Assembly: GCA_013397695.1 (NCBI GenBank)
Contig: VYZI01000003.1
Coordinates: 9,123,388-9,187,387 of the forward strand
Direction of reading: 5' to 3'
From: Centropus unirufus
Taxonomy: Eukaryota; Chordata; Aves; Cuculiformes; Centropidae
DNA length: 64,000 bases
The notes under the pieces were generated by a model that was not told the DNA's origin, did not search any database, and worked only from the letters and a program-made list of their open reading frames with translations. Below, one piece after another: positions 23,601-38,079 of this stretch. Made by a program: the position numbers and the translations under genes. Numbering within the stretch: the stretch's first letter is position 1; every line of letters starts with the position of its first letter.

Positions 23601-26600
23601 CTCCAAACAGTGGGTTTCCAGCCTTCCAGTTCTGCTTGTATATTCTGGTACTAAAATGGTATGAAATCTGGTGCAAATTAGCAGTCATATGGTACTTTTA
23701 TTGTAGATGGAACTATTTCAAACTTTTAGAATGGTTTTTTTTAAATGAAAATTAACTTTAAGCAAAGTGAGGGTGTTTGCATGAGAAATCTCATTTTTTG
23801 TTGTATTATTTTTTACAAAGGCCAAATGTAAAAACATTCCATTTAATTACAATTCCATCCTCTTGGAAGGGAATCAGTTTTATGAAATAGAATTCAATTT
23901 ATTTCTAGAAAACCATGGTCATGCTACATTTTGAAACACAAATGTTTTATTTGAAGTTTCACAGGAAATTTAAATAGGATTTTGGTTGTTTCTTCTAGGC
24001 ATTGCTCAGATTGTTTTACTTCGTTATGAGTATTTACTCAGTGCTGCACACACAAATCTACTTAACATTATCACCTGCCTGTCTTTTTAATATCTGAAAC
24101 ACAACACAATAATTCTTTCATCACTGAGAAAATCTAATGATCCATCAAAGTAATGACGGATTAATGACATAATAGTAGTAATTTGCCAGTAATTTGATTT
24201 TTAACTTAGCCATGAAAAAATACAGTTATGTTAAAGGAAGAAGTGGGATTTTTTATGCTCTGGAGCATAAAAAATATCATCACTGGTCAAAATACACTGC
24301 TTATACCAGTCCTACAATTACAACTTGTCTTAAATTTGCAGAGCAACATTTTGTTGCAATTCAGGATGCTAAGGCTGGAAGACAGCATACCAATAAAACC
24401 TCCACAGGAAAAATATCCTCCAAGAAGCATATTGGGGAGGAGGAATATGTACCTTAGGGAGATGCCGCCCTTCTGACCACTTCCATTAGCTGGTTGAGGC
24501 CTCTTCCTACTTCTAACACTGCCAGTCCCTGTGTCAGGTCCCTGCTTTTCCAGGCTGTAGGAGGACCCTGTGTCCTTAATTCGGGGCTGCCAGAAAGTGA
24601 CCACGGGTCGGACTCAGGTTCCGGAATGCACTGAAGCCTTTACAGATTTCACACAGAGGCCTAGCAGACTAGAAATGGACGTGCCTCTTCCTATTTCCTT
24701 CTTGAAATGCTTCTTGGGAATGAGGCGCCTATCCTTCCTCCCAAAGTGAGACATCAGTAAGCTTTAAAAGAGCTCCGGAATTCAGAGTCCAAGAATTAGG
24801 CAGATTTCAGCAGGGAAGCATAAGTACATTGAATATCAATGTAGAACAAGTGACAAATTTCTTTTTTTTTGCTGCAAAGATGAATGAGCAATTTAGACTC
24901 TATGATGCAGTGTCATCTGCATCTTAATAGAGGTAAGGCGACAGGAGACTGTTAGGGCTAATCTAATTTACCCTGTTTTTACTGAAATGCTATATAATAA
25001 TTTCACCTGCTTATAGCTACAGCTTGCATATAGATAGCCTTGTTTTTAATGCAGTGCAGCGAGTGCTCCAATAGAGTTTCTAATGAATAAAAATCTGCAT
25101 GCTAGCATGATCTATAAAGAAGATGTACAGTCCAGCAGCAGAACCCTGAAATAATTAATAATTCTGGAGAGTAAACAGTTGTTGAAAGCTAGCATAAAAC
25201 TAAATGCTTTTAAAGCCACAATAGTTGGTGAAGAAGCCAAGCTGCAGAATTCATATTCTACCTCCTTTATAAAGGATTTCTTAATTTTTTTTAATGTAGG
25301 ATTTCAGCCTGACACAACATAAAAGAAAAAAAGCAGTTAAAAAAATTGATTTCAGTTCTAGGAAGCCTTTTGAATTTGGAGGCATTAAGCACAATTGTTC
25401 TGAAGTGAACATAATCCTCATAGTCAAGCCTGTTTTCCTCCAGGGAGTAAAATGGCACTCTAGTATGGACTAGTTGAAAGTGCAAGAATGTGAATCTTTG
25501 GCTAACGAGTGGTTGCAAGATAGTCTCAGGATTCAACTAAATATGTGAACTTGCTTCTCCTATGCCTTTTTTCCCTAATGCAAACCGTAGAAGGGCATGA
25601 GCCCCTTCTGAATTTCAGCTGTGTGTCAAGCCATACCTTGAGGTCATTAATGAAACCCACAAAAGAACACTGAGTCAAAAATAGCAAAATCAAGTCCCAG
25701 CTCATATTGTATCAGGGCACTGATGGCTGCACTCCAACTTTGGTTCTACTTTCACCTGACACAATCTCATCTCACCTATGTTTCAACGCAAGCAGAGGAA
25801 GAGTCCTATTTTTCAGCTGCACTCCTTTTAGATGAAAGTTAAGCTATCTAATTAGTGCTCACTTCAAAAATCGGGTTTCTTAAATTATTCATTGGCCTGG
25901 GCGATATGGGGCAAGGTTAGGAGAGCCTCAGGTGTTCTCTAACTTTTCTTGGAGAAGTTCTTCTAAAAAGCCGCAGAAAGAAAAAGCTGTTCTACCCTTT
26001 ATGAAAACATAAAGGAGGCTAAAAGAGAAAACTTTGCTAAATCCAGATTTAGGTAATATATCTAAAAATTTAGGATACTCTGATACTCTATCTCAGTAGA
26101 ATAAAAGCTTCCTGCAATGCTCCTTTATATAACACCAAGAGAGAGCAGATCTGCCTTGCCTTGCTGTGAGTGGTCAGGTAGGACACCCTTTGCCTCCTGT
26201 TAACAAAATTTTTGCTTTCCTCAGCTTGTCACATGAAATCTTAACAAAAGTCACTCAGGGTTGCACAAAGGACACACAGAACCTGAAGCGTTAACAGTGA
26301 GGATTGGTTCCCCCCCAGTTTGCCTAAGATTGCAGTTGGGGAAAAAGAAGAAATTGCGTAGATTTTTCCACTACCAATGCCATTTTGTGATGCTTGTGAG
26401 CCCTTTAAAATTAAATGACAGATGTCAGCTGGTTATCCAACACTAGGGTGATGTGGGCTGCTGGATATTCTTACTGTGTCTTCAGGTATACAGGTATATC
26501 TGCAGAATAAAAACTTTTCTAAAGTAGCTGCTTATTTTGCATTTATTGCAAAGTATTTATTCAGAGTGTTTAGATAGCAGAGACTCATTGCCTTTATCTT

Positions 26601-29600
26601 CTAGTGAGCCAGAGGATAACACAAAATGAATAAGTCTGTATTTGCATTTTGCTGTGCACCACTCCTATGTGAATATTAGATTATTTTCTTGACTTCAGTT
26701 TTGTGTGGAACCAATTACTGTAGTCCTTGTAGCTTAATTGTATCTTTGTGGAAAAATAGTCTAAAGGTACTTTTAATGTTCCCTGAATTAGGAAAGCAAC
26801 ACATAGATAGAAGTTACGAATGTATGCAAAAAATAAGTTAGTGGAGATGAAATTCCTGTGAGTTACTCAGAATTTGTGAATCTCTGTCATGAAAGCATCT
26901 GTGGAGGATAGAAGAAGCACTCTAAATCTTATGTTGAAGAACCACGTCTGTTGAACGGTCCTATTGGTAGACAGGGTAATTGAGGCAAAGGGATTCAGGG
27001 GATGATAATATAGTTAATGATTTTTGAAGACCTAGATACTGTGAAATGTTCCACTGCCTGTATTTTCTTCCTTTAAGATGTCCCAGATACAGAAAATGGG
27101 CTAAAGAACACAAATAGTTTGAGGGTAGATGTGAGATAGTGCAATTCTCCAATGACTGTTCCATGGGGATGGGCCTTAACAACCTGTGAAGACAGAAGCC
27201 ACCTACACAATGCAGAGGGGAAAGAAGCAGCCAAGAAGCTGGTTGAGCTGAGGAGTGAGATGCATCTCTCCCTCTGACCTGAAACAGCTTCTGTTGTAGA
27301 ACCTTAGATGCGATCTCTCACTTGGTGTGAGGGGCCATGATTCTTCCTGCCCATGGGAAAATACAAAGGATGCTTGTCTTAGACCGACATGTAACACATC
27401 TGAGAACAAATTCTACTCCTACCTTTGCTTTAGTGCTCTGAAACAGGAAAGATCTTAAGGTGGAAGGCAGATCCAGATAAGACCACTGTCTTGACATATC
27501 TACCTGTAGGCGTCTATGGTCCTGACGTACCCAGTGGAGGCTGACTCAGTACAGTTAGAAATTAAAAGGAATTGACGTTCAGTCTGTAGAGAATCATACA
27601 ATGTATGCAGATGGAAACTGCAAATGAACCTACTTTTCTCTAATGGCTGCCTTAAATCCTATGAAATAGATGTGGTTGTGGTCCATCATAAGGCACCAGC
27701 TCTGGGTTAGCCTGGGCCACAATTAGCTGGTTTGCCTGGAGGGTCAAGAAGGGCAGAGGAAGAATTCATCACCTCTTGTCATTAAAGCACATTGGTCAGG
27801 AAAATTAAATACTGTGGAATATTGTAGTCAAAGTGATGGGCATTTGTTAACCCCTTCTCCATTTTATGCTACTGTCAATGCCTAGTACTGTAATGGTTAA
27901 AAAAGAACTAGGTGATTGTTTTAAAGCCCCGTTGAAGGAGTAATCAGAGAAGGATTAGTCTCATTTAACAAGGGATAAAAAAAAACTAGCTGTGGTGAAT
28001 GCTGTCTAGTAGTTCAATGAATGAGAAAAAATGCAAATGAAGTTCTTGCATGCTGCACTTCAGGGAATAATCACATCACTATAGCACATACTCAGAAGGT
28101 GGATTTTTCAAGAATACGAAGAGTTTTTCTCTTCCACTAGATGATTATGAGAAGGGACAGGCTGCCTCAAGGATCTGTAATTTTTATAAGGTAACATTTT
28201 GTTGTAATGCTCTATAATGAATAAAACACTGGATTTAGCTAGATGAATACAAACAGAAAGATATTATTTCTTGATCCTTGAGACTAAATGATTATATATG
28301 ACAGTTCCCCACCTTTCACCCCTTTTCGTTTTCACTACAGTTCTTCTGTATTACAGCATGGCAAATTGGATTTCAGCAGTGGGCAAACTATGATTCATTC
28401 AATCCACAGTCTTCTGTGCCCCTCTGCCTTTTTTAGCTGAAAGGTTTATCAGCCTCACAATCAGTGTCATTTATATCTCTGAGCTGAACCAGGTGAGATC
28501 TATTCTAAGCGACTGAGGGAGAATTTTATTAATCAAGATGTACCAAAGCCAGTGGTGCAATCAATAAAGGGACAATTTTCCCTTGGATAACCGCGGCTCC
28601 TACTGTTCTCTCAGTATGGTTAGCCTTAAAAGGCTGAAAGGATTGTCTCTGTTAATGGGTTGGTAGGAACAAAAATATACTATGAGACAGACTGTAAGGC
28701 ACGTCCTATGCTTTGCCTCCTTGTGTTACAACACTCCCTTTATGCCAGAGGAATACACACTGAGTACTGAGATTTTGTGGCATTTCCCCAGGCCACCATC
28801 TCCAATCCCAGCAAACTCTCCCTGTCTGCCTGAGTCCACTGGAGTCAAATGGCTGGAGAAAACCTAGGAGACAAACTGTTAGAGAGCAGTTAAGTAACAC
28901 GGAAATAGGAAAGCTCAGATCATCAAAATATTTCAACTACTTATTCCCCACACCATAATATTCAGGGGCCTTTGAGACTGCAGTAAAGTTCCCTTGTGAA
29001 GGATCCTATACCTTTGATGGTTCCTTCGGGAACTTCAGGTGCAAATATCACATTACAGGGAAAATTCAGCACATGGAAGGGCCAGGATATTTACTTGCTT
29101 TACTGTTGCCTGTGTAAGGACCACAATTCTTGGACCTCTGTAATTTCAAAACAGCTCAGGAGATTTTCAGAGGCATCCTTCCACAGGTAGTGCCCAAACC
29201 AGTGGCCTGAAGTCTCCTTGAAAGTCACTTTTTAACTTTTTTATAGTGTATGATGTACTATTTTATGTCCATGGACTGAGCTTGGTTAAAACTCCAAGAA
29301 GTGTTCCAAACCCTTCTGTTTGAGTTATTGCTATCATCCAGCTAACTGTTCCTCTGCTCAGATTCTCTTACTAATGTCGCCCCTGGAACAGTCGTGGGGA
29401 TGGTCCACTAAAACAGTTAAAGAACCCAGTTCTGGGATTTTAAGAGGTACATCCAATCCAGGACTACAAAACTTCTCTGGTGTCAGAGTCAAAGGTGTGA
29501 GATCTGTCAACAAAAGCCCCATGATCTCAGGTCATGCTTGTGTTGCAGGCAGCTATTGCTAAGTTAGACACAGCCTGGCACTTGCAGCAGTGGGTCAGTG

Positions 29601-30548
29601 GGTCAGAGTAGAATGGAGCTAATGTTGTGCCTGCTGGGACATTTATCCATCAGCTGAAGGAATAAAGGAAGAAACTTGAGTGCCAGGACTGAGGGAGAGC
29701 CTACAGGCATCACACTCAGCTGTCTTGCTCTGTACAGTGTAACACTATGGAACGAAGTGCAGACCAATGCTAAAGATATTTTTCAGCCAACACTGCCAGT
29801 GTAGTCTCTGTGACAATGTCCATCTGCATTGCTTCTTTTACAGATGGAAGATGTCAAACAAACACTAGGGATGTGCAGGAAGAGAAACCTCTACTCAAGA
29901 AAATTCCCCATCTCCAGGGATAACTAATACTCTAGCCACATGTTCCCACCCTGCCTTTCCCATATATTTTCAATCAAATACTCAGCTTGCAGTCACCCTT
30001 TCAAAGTCATTCAAGTCAGATTTTGTTGAGCAGAGAAACGTGTAGCTAGTTTGGGCAGGTTCAGATCTCTGCCCAGTGGTAGCCCTAGAACATTTTAGCT
30101 GCAACTTGTGTTTGCCAGCCACGTGATCATTAATTACAGGGCAGTTATGAAGATGTCCATCTGTATACTGTTGTGGTGGCCAAGCTGTTTCATGAAGCTG
30201 CTGCTGTGCTTGAGCCTCTTAGTAGAAAGTGCACAAGGGTGATATACATCCCACAACACAGACATCCATGCACAGTGGCTAGGTAATGCCGTGTTTGGTC
30301 TCCTTTCTCAGTGCCCAGCTTGGAAGTGCTGTAGACCTGCAAAGTTCATGTCTTACCAGTCTTATGGAAAACATCCATCTGCTCCACTCTGGAATCACAC
30401 CATGGCTTGATGTGGACGATACATGGGAGCTGGCATAACCTCTATCTGCATGATAGCTGCACTCTGGTGAGATGAAGAACTACACTTTTAATTCCTCTTA
30501 AGAAGAACTTTTCATTAGCTGGGATTAATCATGAGAAATAAAAGGACT
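17697..30548. other. Long repeat-poor stretch, intronic or intergenic
   Basis: About 12.9 kb with no recognisable transposon end, no coding exon and only simple-sequence motifs. An AATAAA-like A run lies near 20053-20068. AT-rich clusters with several TAATTA-type cores occur near 21870-22080 and 24890-25160. All ATG frames (60-105 codons) lack domain features. Such repeat-poor stretches in birds often lie in introns or gene deserts around developmental genes, but that is inference. Confidence 0.5.
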
Positions 30549-31105
30549 ATCATAGAATGGTTTGTGTTGGAAGGGATCTTAAAGATCATCTAGTTCCAAT
30601 CCCCCTGTCATGGGCAAGGACATCTTCTTCTAGGTCAGGTTGCTCATCCAACCTGGTCTTGAGCACTTCCAGGGATGGGGCATTCATGTCTTCTCTGGGC
30701 AACCTATTCAAGTGCCTTATCACCCTCACAGCAAAACATTTCTTCCTAATATTTAACTTAAATCTCCCCTCTTTCAGATGAAAACCATTACCCATCATCC
30801 TATAATTACACTCCTTGATGAAGAGAGAGCTTCTCTCCAACTTTGCACAGTCTGCCCTTGTATGGAAGGTGCTCCAGCCCTCTAATAATCACCACCATTT
30901 TTAATACTGCTGAGGAACACCACTCACTACTGGTCTCCACTTGGACATTGAGTTGTTGGCCACAACTCTTTGAGTGCAACCATCTAGTCAATTCCTTATC
31001 CACCAAGTGCTCCATGCATCCAATCTGTATCTCTTCATTTTAGAGATCAGAAAGTCATGGGGGACAATGTCAAATGCTTTGCACAAGTCCAGGTGTATGA
31101 TAACA
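30549..31105 (-). mobile_element. CR1 LINE 3' part, minus orientation
   Basis: Starts with the CR1 terminus in reverse (ATCATAGAATGGTTTGTGTT), then GGAAGGGATCTTAAAGATCA, the TCATGGGCAAGGACATC block, CCAACCTGGTCTTGAGCACT near 30648, TCTTCTCTGGGCAACC near 30690 and the ATTTCTTCCTAATATTTAAC block near 30739. Beyond about 30900 it continues into a CR1 region with GTTGGCCACAACTC and CAAATGCTTTGCACAAGTCC. About 560 bp, decayed. Two mirror-image open frames (30557-30840 on both strands) are by-products. A short host-gene-like reading is not supported. Confidence 0.85.
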
Positions 31106-34100
31106 GTTACTATGCAGTTACTCTTTTAGTTTGGGTACCACTTGACTAGTATAAGTAAGTTCTAAAAGTCTCTCTAAGATGAATGCAACATCAATAATGT
31201 GACATTTACTTTTTTAGTGCTGGTAAGCAGTGTTTCCTAGAATATCTCATTCACTGTAATTTTGAAAAAAATATCTGGGAGATCAGTTTCCACATGCTGC
31301 AATGGAGTTTCTGATTATTATTTATGTTAAAAATGCATATCATTTCCTTTCCAGTGTATATTTCAAGTGTTACATGAACACTAAAATATCTAATTTGATT
31401 TAAACTTTTTTTGGTGAAACAGAAAAAATATTTGAAACCAAAATGAGATCTTTTCTGACCCGAGGTGAGGCAGAAGGGTAAAGGATGTGTGTAAGAGGGT
31501 CAGAAGTTTCACTTAAATAATCACAACTGTGAAATATGGGTCTTGGCTGAAATTTGGAATTTCTCTTAAATTGAAATTTCTCTAAAAGACAACGTTTTCC
31601 AAAGGGAATTATTAAAGAACTTAATTTTTACTAGTTATTCTTTCAATGGGAAATAGCTTGACCAACAGAAACGGACTGGTCAGTATTCATATTTTACACT
31701 TGTAACTAATAAATTCCTCTTAATTTTCAGCACCCCCACCAAAATCAAAGGGAAAACACCTTTGCTTTATTTTTTCTTTTTGCTTTATAGAGTTGGAGAA
31801 AAGTGATGCTAAGTTACCTTTTGTTAATGTTTAAGTTAAATTTAGAGAATATTTTGAACTCGCCTTAGTGTGCTTCCATGAAAAACTGAATAGAAATTTT
31901 TAATAAAATACTGTGTAATTTATGCTCTCATTAGGACTGCTTAGTCTTTCTCAGAATACAGGAATAATATTGGGTATCATGACTTTAGGATATATAGAGA
32001 GGCTCTAAAAGTATACCAGACAGCTAGAGGGAATAATGAATTTTTATCCAAGCAGGGACTTTCACAAGGAAGAAAAGGAGGGAAATGGCCAGTGGGGGTG
32101 AACAAGTCAAAGGAAGCATTAGCATCACTCTCAGCAGTGTGTGCATTATACCCCACAAAGGTAAGCAGATGCCCGACTGCGTGAGCTCTCCATTCACATT
32201 ATTGATGCAGCTGACCCTTTTTTTTCCTCAAAATCCAGAGGAAAGCAACTCGGTTATAATTAATTACATTCAAGTAACCTTTCTGCAATGAAAGGCATTG
32301 TCTGCACTGTTCACTGACTTAATCTACAGCATTCTGAATGCTACAGAGAGACCATGCCTCTGCTATGTTCAAAGACTTGTTCACATTCTGGCCATCTTCT
32401 GCCCTCAGACTGCCTACAGACAGTTTTCATGCATATTTACTGATGCCATCAGGGTCATGGCTTTGAAGTCTACTTGCAATATGTTATGTCACAGAGGGTA
32501 GGTCCTGTTTATATCTTAATCTTCTGTATCTAATTGTGAATTAGTAAGAATTGTCCCAAAGAAATGAAGTTTAAATAAATGGATGAGTGTGAAAAATCAA
32601 TTCCTTTATCCGCGCATAGAGATATCCTATGAGGTGATATCTATTTGTACTGCCTTGATCACACACATGGGCTCTTTTAACATGGAGCAGGAAGGGCTTT
32701 TTGTGATTAGTCAGCATTTGACAGGGTAATGAACTTGATAGAAACTTTTACAGGTTTCTCATATGGAATATGAACATAATCCATGAATACTGTTTTCCAA
32801 GTCAATGAGACCACTTGTTGTATGAATGTTTTCTCCTCTAAAAGATCAAAGTCTAGACCTACTTTTCAGCAACTTTCATCATCTTCTGTTGTTTTTCTAT
32901 CATGACTTTATGCTTTTTTCTCCTTGCAGTGTGGATGTGCTCTCTCATTTGTTTGGTGGGAAGCATTCAATTATTGTAGCTGAAATAAGCTGTGGCTTAT
33001 TTGCCACAGACAGCTATGAGCTTTATTCTATAAAAGCAGTGAACCTCACAGGGTATCTTGTACCTGGTTCTTAGGCTCATTTGGTGATGCTTGATTACCT
33101 TTCTTAATAGACTTCATGTGTTAGATTGCTTGACTTTCCTTTCCTCATGTTCTAAAAGGGATGCACTTCTATGGGGAAATCCCTGATTATGTAGCAAGAC
33201 TCTTAAATCTTTGTCCATCAAAAGGTCAGATCTCGCTATTTTCATTATCTGAGGAATTCCAAAAAAATAACTTACTCAATAGAGGGACCCTATAAGACAC
33301 ATTCTTTTTCATTGTAGTCACTGCAATCCATAATCCATCCTTGGCCTCTCAGGTTTCCTCATTCCCAGTTTAGAGTGCAAATAAATTGAATTCAGCCTTT
33401 CTTCTTATTTTACAATAAGGTACTGAACCATTTTAATGTCTGCTATAATCTCTTGGCAGTAAACAGGTGCATGCTGGACCACTTGAACCAAAATACAAGC
33501 AGAGGCACAGCTGCACACCTGAGTTTCAGTGTTAGAAGTTGGGTTTGTTCTTGTTGTTGCTTCTTTCTTGCCATCATTAAAAGGAAAAAAAAGGCTAGGA
33601 AATCTTGGTGCTTTGATTTTGCTCAAGTTGAGGGCCCACTTTCCAAATGATGCGTGGAAGGTGGACACTTGGCACTGCAAGCTCTACAGTAATTAATTAT
33701 TTTAAAATATTTCTGTCACATTTTCTCTAGGTATAATTGATTCAGCAGATTATTCATATGTGGCCTGCTGAAGCTTCTGTATCGACAGAACTCACCTATG
33801 AACTGTCCTTCTACAGGTAATTTATTCTGAAATACTCTTATATGGGAAACCTCAGGGTGACCATCCACAAATCTCATGGAAAAAAGATAAATGAGGCAGA
33901 CTTACAGATTGAAAGGAAAAACCAATGGAGTTTCCCATGCTTGTAGGATGTACACTTCCAGTGGTTCCTTGACAAACAGAATGAACCAACGAACAAACAT
34001 AAAAGAAACTATAATGACTTTGGGTAATATATATTATAGTTTTAAAAGCTTGTCTGAGGGAAGAAGTGATTATGTGAAGGGACATCTTGCCTGCAAGGAG

Positions 34101-37100
34101 ACATAATGCTTTAATGAATATTGGAGAGTAAAATGCTATCACGTGCGACACAACCTGCCTGATGGCTCTGTTATGCTTCCGGTGATGTTGAAGCATGTGA
34201 AAGAGAAGTTTGAGCAGATATCTTGTGACCTGGTGACTTCTAGATTTTGAGAACAAAATGCTCTGAGTTCCATGAACACTCCCATGATGCTATTCTGGGA
34301 TGCAAGCCCATAGGACTGCTTTCCCCTTAAATCCCCCAGCATAGGATGCCCCACCAGACTTGCATACTAAATCTTGTTTATTCCCCATGAGAAATCCCTG
34401 CAGAAGGAAAATCTTTCTTTATGTTTTCCCCTTCCAGTAACTGAAGAGGAGAAAGATGTTATTTAGCTCTGACAACATAAAAATGAAAACAGGCAACATC
34501 TTCACACAATTCAGTTAATCCTGTGCAGCCTTGCATGAGGCATCACAGCTCTGGGGCATACCTACGAAGTCTTGTAAGGTGTAAATAGATCAGCACAGAC
34601 TGTATGAACAAAATGGAACATGTGCACACCTCATGTGAGCATGTGGCTTTTGACATTGAACACATGCACAGCCTGGGCTGGAGAGTGTATCCTTTGTATG
34701 ATGTGAATCACCCACCTAAACTGGGACAGAAGATGATGTCTTTATGTGGTTATCTATACTTTTTTTAAAAAGATGTGGTTATAAAGTTTAACCCTGGACA
34801 GCTACTTGTCCATGTGGCTTGTTTCTTTGTTCCCTGGCTCTGTCCAAGGCTGCTCTAAGATTCTCGTTCCAAGAAGAAGCCTGGTTGTCTTTCAGGGAAT
34901 GGTTTACCCCAGGGACCACTCCTGCAAGACAACAGTAGATGAGAATGGGTGAAATTTGTGTTCCTCCATCATACAAACACTGCAGTGCTGTTGCAGCAGA
35001 CTTTGCAGACTCAGTCAGCCTGCTGAGCCCTCACAGGCACTATGGGTGATGCAATACGTCTCCTGCTTTGTGTCCTATGTCTGCTATGCAGATGGTCTCA
35101 CCAAAGCCTTCAAAGTACTTCAGATGCATTGAGCAAACAAAGAAAATGTTAAGAGCAGAAAAAACTTGTGGCCAAAACCTGTGAGGCAGCGCTGGCCGCT
35201 TTAGTCTACATGGACCTAGCTCCAAACAGTGTAGACATGAGCAGGAACACACCTCTTGGCATCAAGATCCCTCCCTGGCCCTCATTTATTTAGCAGTGTA
35301 GAATTAGTGGACCACACTTGCCTTAGGCAGAGAAAAAGGCAAAACCAATATATAGAAAACTAGCAACCTAATGTGGTAAAATGTATGGGGGTTGGCAAGG
35401 AGAAAAGAGCATATTACAGTGGTCTGCAGTTAGTGACAGCACTCAGCCCTCTCAAATGAGAGTAAAACCACTCATGGCAGCATAGGCAGCATGAAGGGGA
35501 GAACTAAGTGCTGCTGGTGAAGCAGCTGATAGCACCAGCGTGGACTCCAAGCCCAACCCAACAGATGATGGGTCCTAAAAATAAATGTTGCATTGACAAT
35601 GGACCCAACGCCAAAGAAAAAAGTGTTTGAGTGCAATCCATCCAAGTCTGATGGGTGGAGAAACACAGCCCTATAGACCAGTGGCCACGCTGTGTGTGAA
35701 CACATGCTTGGATGACATTGCAGTCTTAGTTCTGGCATGGCTAGTACTGCTTCTCTTCCGGGCTGGAAAAGGTGGTATCAGAGTTATTCTGCACCTTAAA
35801 AAGTTTAAACTTGTAGGAAGGAGAGGTGAAATATGCTGCTGGAGTTTGACACTGAGTGAACCAATGGTTAAGTTTGCTGAATGAATTTAAAATGTAAGCT
35901 CATCTGATCACCCTCAGGCTGTGGATGCTGTTGCCCCTAGCCTTAACCCCCCTGCAATGCAGAACCCCCATGACGCAGCTCTGTGCGCTTAAAAGTCTAC
36001 ACCTGTAGGGGAAATCAGAGCAATGGTCATTGTCATTGATTAGACCTTTGCTTATCATGTTGCCTGTGCCTTTAAACTCTGCTACAGCCTTAACAAAGGG
36101 TATACTTAGTTCAGAGTCCAGAGAAGGCACATACCAGGACTTCTGTCTGGGGAAATTTACATTTGTTCTACCCCAGCCTGTTAGTCTATTAATATAAAAA
36201 TATTATTTCATCTACAAGTATCTGGTTTTCTCTTTAACATTCTAATAGCAACAAACATGGAAAAGGAATTCTTTCAGATATTTCTTAAAGGTTATTGGTG
36301 CTCCTTTAATAGTTCTGTGTCTTTAATTCCCCGCTGATATTCAGAGCATCTACTAGTGCATGTCAATAAAGCTGGATTTAGTATGCCCTTAGGCAAAACG
36401 TAACCTTTCTCTTACTGAATTAGCAGCCATGTGTACATGTCAGGAGCCACGGGTGTCATTCTAAGATCCAGTAACTCAGCAGAATTGTTCCATAGATTAG
36501 TTAGCAAAAGGAATGAAGGCAGATTGTATTTGTCAAATGATTTATTGTCTACACGCAGCCTGGCTTGTCAGGCTCTGGTTACTTTGCTTTCAGGTCATTT
36601 TCTTACAACAGATGGTAACACTGAGTGATATCATTAAATTATGATTAAGTCTAATATTGCTTTAGTTTCCTCAATATCTTCATGGGCTGCGCTATGAAAA
36701 AAAAGAAAAAAATGCACAATTTCCCTTTCCTTTCCTTAGGCCTAATGTTTTAAATTGAATGACAGCAGAATCCATTGAGTGAAGATTATTGCACAGAATA
36801 GTGAGCTGTTTAAATTGGTACTGCTTCATGCAGTAAACAATTTGACTTAGTTATGAACAGATGAAATATGAACAAATTTTGTAGTCCATTGTCCAAGCAT
36901 ACCCAAGTTTTGAATTAAAATTCCACTATGGAAGTTGCTTCAACTCTAAGAGTAGTTGTGTCCTAGCCTAGCTTTTCATCTCTCTAGCTCTCCCCCATTT
37001 CCAGTAATAAAGGCTCTGTTATCTCTTGCATAAATGACTAACTAACTTGTAATGTTTTCTCTTGATGGAACAATGCTTACAAGTCCTAGAGGCTTTCTGC

Positions 37101-37342
37101 TGATGCCTGTTCAGCACAATTTATTGTATTGAACATGACAGCAGAAGAACATGTTGCATGATTTGATTGCTATTCTTTCTGTCAAGAGTAGTACAGGCTT
37201 ATTCATGCCTTGCATATACACTGCAGTTAACAAAACAATTGCCTCGGTGAAAAGGATAATTATTGGTTTATTGCTTTTATTTTTAGAACAGCAATTTCTA
37301 CTCCATGTTTTTTCCATTGACTAATTTCCATTCTAAAATATA
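31106..37342. other. Non-coding, nothing recognised
   Basis: About 6.2 kb of mostly unique AT-rich DNA. The longest open frame (33852-34256 minus, 134 codons) shows no domain and overlaps another frame on the opposite strand. No tRNA, small RNA or recognised repeat found. Confidence 0.5.
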
Positions 37343-37775
37343 TAATCATAGATTTTGTGTTGGAAAACACCTTTAAGATCGAGTTCAACCATTAACCCAG
37401 CACTGTCAAATCCACCCTGAAACCATGTCTCTAACCACCGTGCTTACATGTCTTCTAAATACCTCCAGGGATGGTGACTCCACCACTTCCCTCGGTTGAC
37501 TCTTCTGGTGAAGATCATTTTCCTCATATCCATAGCCAATCTAAATGTCCCCAGGTGCAACTTGAGGCCACTTCCTCTTGTTCTATCTGTTGTTACTTGG
37601 GAAAAAGACCAACATCAACTCACTACAACCTCCTTTCAGGTGTCTGTAAAGAGCAATAAGATCTCCCCTCAGCCTCCTTTTCTCCAGACTAAACAACACC
37701 AATTCCGTCAGCCACTTCTAATTAGACTTGTGCTCCCCACCCTTCACCAGATTTGTTGACCTTCTTTGCCCATGC
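37343..37775 (-). mobile_element. CR1 LINE 3' part, minus orientation
   Basis: Reads as CR1 on the minus strand. Plus-strand landmarks are AATCATAGATTTTGTGTTGG at the terminus, CATTAACCCAGCACTGTCAA near 37390, TACCTCCAGGGATGGTGACT near 37460, GTGCAACTTGAGGCCACTTC near 37555, CTACAACCTCCTTTCAGGTG near 37623 and TCCCCTCAGCCTCCTTTTCT near 37664. It covers the C-terminal ORF2 codons and the tail, and looks like the same subfamily as the plus copy at 15.1-16.6 kb. An internal deletion seems to remove part of the block after the CCACTTCCCT motif. No coding capacity. Confidence 0.9.
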
Positions 37776-38011
37776 TATAGACATGGGACTCTGTTTCTGC
37801 TAGTGTGGTAAACTCAGTTTCAGCTTTCTTTAATAAAATTACTATTTCCACTTTGCTTGATCAGAAACACTGAGACAAAATACACCTGAGCATTCCCACC
37901 AACACCAACACCACTGAAATGTTTTTAAGTGCTACTATCAAATATCCAGTTGCTGCTCTGAGAAGACTTCTGAAAGACCACTTTAAGATCAAACTGATGT
38001 GTGTATATGTC

Positions 38012-38079
38012 ATCGAATCATAGAATTTTTTGGTTGGAAAAGACTTTTGAGATCATCATGTCCAATTGGACCTATCTGT
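38012..38079 (-). mobile_element. CR1 LINE 3' terminus, very short
   Basis: About 68 bp reading, on the plus strand, ATCGAATCATAGAATTTTTT then GGTTGGAAAAGACTTTTGAG and ATCATCATGTCCAATTGGAC, a reversed CR1 3' end. It has its own terminus, so it is an insertion separate from the copy 240 bp to the left in the same orientation. Confidence 0.85.
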
